Positions 56,000 to 56,725 of a stretch of DNA of 56,725 nt are shown one piece after another. The notes under the pieces were generated by a model, which ran no database searches, had not been told where the DNA came from, and saw only the letters and a list, made by a program, of their open reading frames with translations. Within the stretch, counting starts at the first letter, position 1, and every line of letters begins with the position of its first letter. The translations under genes were made by a program, and so were the position numbers. Origin of the DNA: an uncultured Saprospiraceae bacterium (GTDB lineage Bacteria > Bacteroidota > Bacteroidia > Chitinophagales > Saprospiraceae); assembly GCA_937928575.1 (NCBI GenBank), contig CALFWW010000105.1, positions 1-56,725 of the forward strand, in the 5' to 3' direction.

Positions 56000-56725
56000 A
56001 TGAGAGCGATGATTTTTGCAGCTGGATTAGGAACCCGTTTACAACCACTGACTAATAACAAGCCCAAAGCTTTAGTAACCGTAAATGGTACGCCTTTGTT
56101 GGAAATTGCGATTAATAATTTGAAATCACAAGGTGTTACAGATATCATTATCAATGTCCATCATTTTGCCGACCAAATTATTTCCTTCGTAAAAGAGAAG
56201 AATCATTTTGGTATCAACATTCAATTCTCAGAAGAAAAAAAGAAGTTGCTGAATACCGGTGGTGGTTTGAAAAAAGCCCTACCCTTTTTTGATGATGGAA
56301 AGCCTTTTATTATTTGGAATGCAGATATTATTTCAACGGTTGATTTGGATGAGATGTTGAAAACGCATCAAGAAAGTGGCGCTATTGCAACATTACTCAC
56401 CCGTAAACGTGAAACTTCTCGTTATCTTATTTTTGATGAAAACAATGTACTAACAGGTTGGACGAATTTAGTAGAAGGTCAAATCAAATTGTCGAATTTA
56501 GCAAAAACAAAAGAGCGAAGATTATTGGCATTCGGTGGTATCCACATTGTGTCTCCCGAGATCATTAAGTATATGCCTGACAAAAAAGTTTTTTCAATAA
56601 TTGATGTTTATCTGGAAGCCGCAAAAAAGGAAAAGTTGATTGCTTTTGTTGATAATGATATTGAGTGGATTGATGTGGGCAGGGTTGAGAGTGTGGAGAA
56701 AGCTGGTACGATTATGCGGATGCTT
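56000..56725 (+). CDS. MurU-like nucleotidyltransferase (cut by right edge)
   Basis: 242 residues seen from the ATG at 56000; the C-terminus is missing. The nucleotide-binding start MRAMIFAAGLGTRLQPLTNNKPKAL and the LNTGGGLKKALPFF and FGGIHIVSPEI blocks match N-acetylmuramate alpha-1-phosphate uridylyltransferase (MurU) of the peptidoglycan recycling route, and the gene is often paired with an AmgK-type kinase, which would lie beyond this window. HddC-type D-manno-heptose transferases are the alternative. Confidence 0.8.
   Translation, partial: MRAMIFAAGLGTRLQPLTNNKPKALVTVNGTPLLEIAINNLKSQGVTDIIINVHHFADQIISFVKEKNHFGINIQFSEEKKKLLNTGGGLKKALPFFDDGKPFIIWNADIISTVDLDEMLKTHQESGAIATLLTRKRETSRYLIFDENNVLTGWTNLVEGQIKLSNLAKTKERRLLAFGGIHIVSPEIIKYMPDKKVFSIIDVYLEAAKKEKLIAFVDNDIEWIDVGRVESVEKAGTIMRML

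Noticed and set aside
55900-56154. 84-codon minus-strand frame
   Set aside because: It is antisense to the start of the MurU-like gene, which has clear homology.

Overview
The window looks like a chromosomal segment of a Bacteroidota (Bacteroidetes) bacterium, most likely of the Saprospiria/Lewinella type. The evidence is: several large exported proteins with C-terminal type IX secretion (Por) sorting domains; Bacteroidota family genes (FISUMP, DUF5916/CBM9 outer-membrane proteins, DUF4468, LpxK); almost no Shine-Dalgarno sequences; and promoter boxes of the TAnnTTTG type. Family names are from memory of protein motifs, since no search could be run.

Layout. 1-2950 is the 5' part of ileS (minus strand, cut by the left edge). 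3315-7270 is a plus-strand run: a ROK sugar kinase, an ABC ATPase, an FtsX-type permease with a 24-histidine loop, and two tandem exported DUF3299-like proteins with a CFFC motif; I read the last four as one probable metal-handling (zinc?) system. 7466-8050 is a Crp/Fnr-type regulator. 8299-13021 holds a pentaheme cytochrome c and a VCBS/ASPIC repeat protein, both with C-terminal sorting-type domains. 13443-18776 holds a CBM9/DUF5916 outer-membrane protein (minus), a small membrane protein, the lipoyl E2 subunit of 2-oxoglutarate dehydrogenase and an SdiA-regulated-type lipoprotein. The lipoprotein is translationally coupled to a 1344-residue cyclase-AAA-TPR protein (18773-22807) whose layout matches animal soluble adenylyl cyclase. 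A second DUF5916 protein and an S9 peptidase follow (22990-28383), then a Uma2 gene remnant, aspS, an M12-type metalloprotease, hemA, an SH3-type exported protein and an MBL hydrolase (to 36813).

36823-47241 is more accessory: an HxlR regulator with palindromic operators facing a membrane-protein gene, a frameshifted methyltransferase, a large nested palindrome, a FISUMP lipoprotein, an SDR enzyme, and an AT-rich stretch (43267-46847) of three co-oriented genes. Two related attC-like stem-loops lie there, each just downstream of a gene, suggesting a cassette array without a visible integrase.

47242-56725 is core-like again: ssb, a 2Fe-2S ferredoxin, comM/yifB, a BTAD regulator with a coiled-coil partner, and an envelope operon (lpxK, plsC-like acyltransferase, GT2 glycosyltransferase, ECF sigma factor) ending at a clear terminator. 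A MurU-like nucleotidyltransferase diverges from it and is cut by the right edge.

Intergenic spaces carry many repeats: a 62-bp tandem array, a 65-bp-spaced duplication, two long palindromes, and a 9-mer shared between otherwise different repeat units. No rRNA, tRNA, CRISPR array or insertion sequence was recognised.
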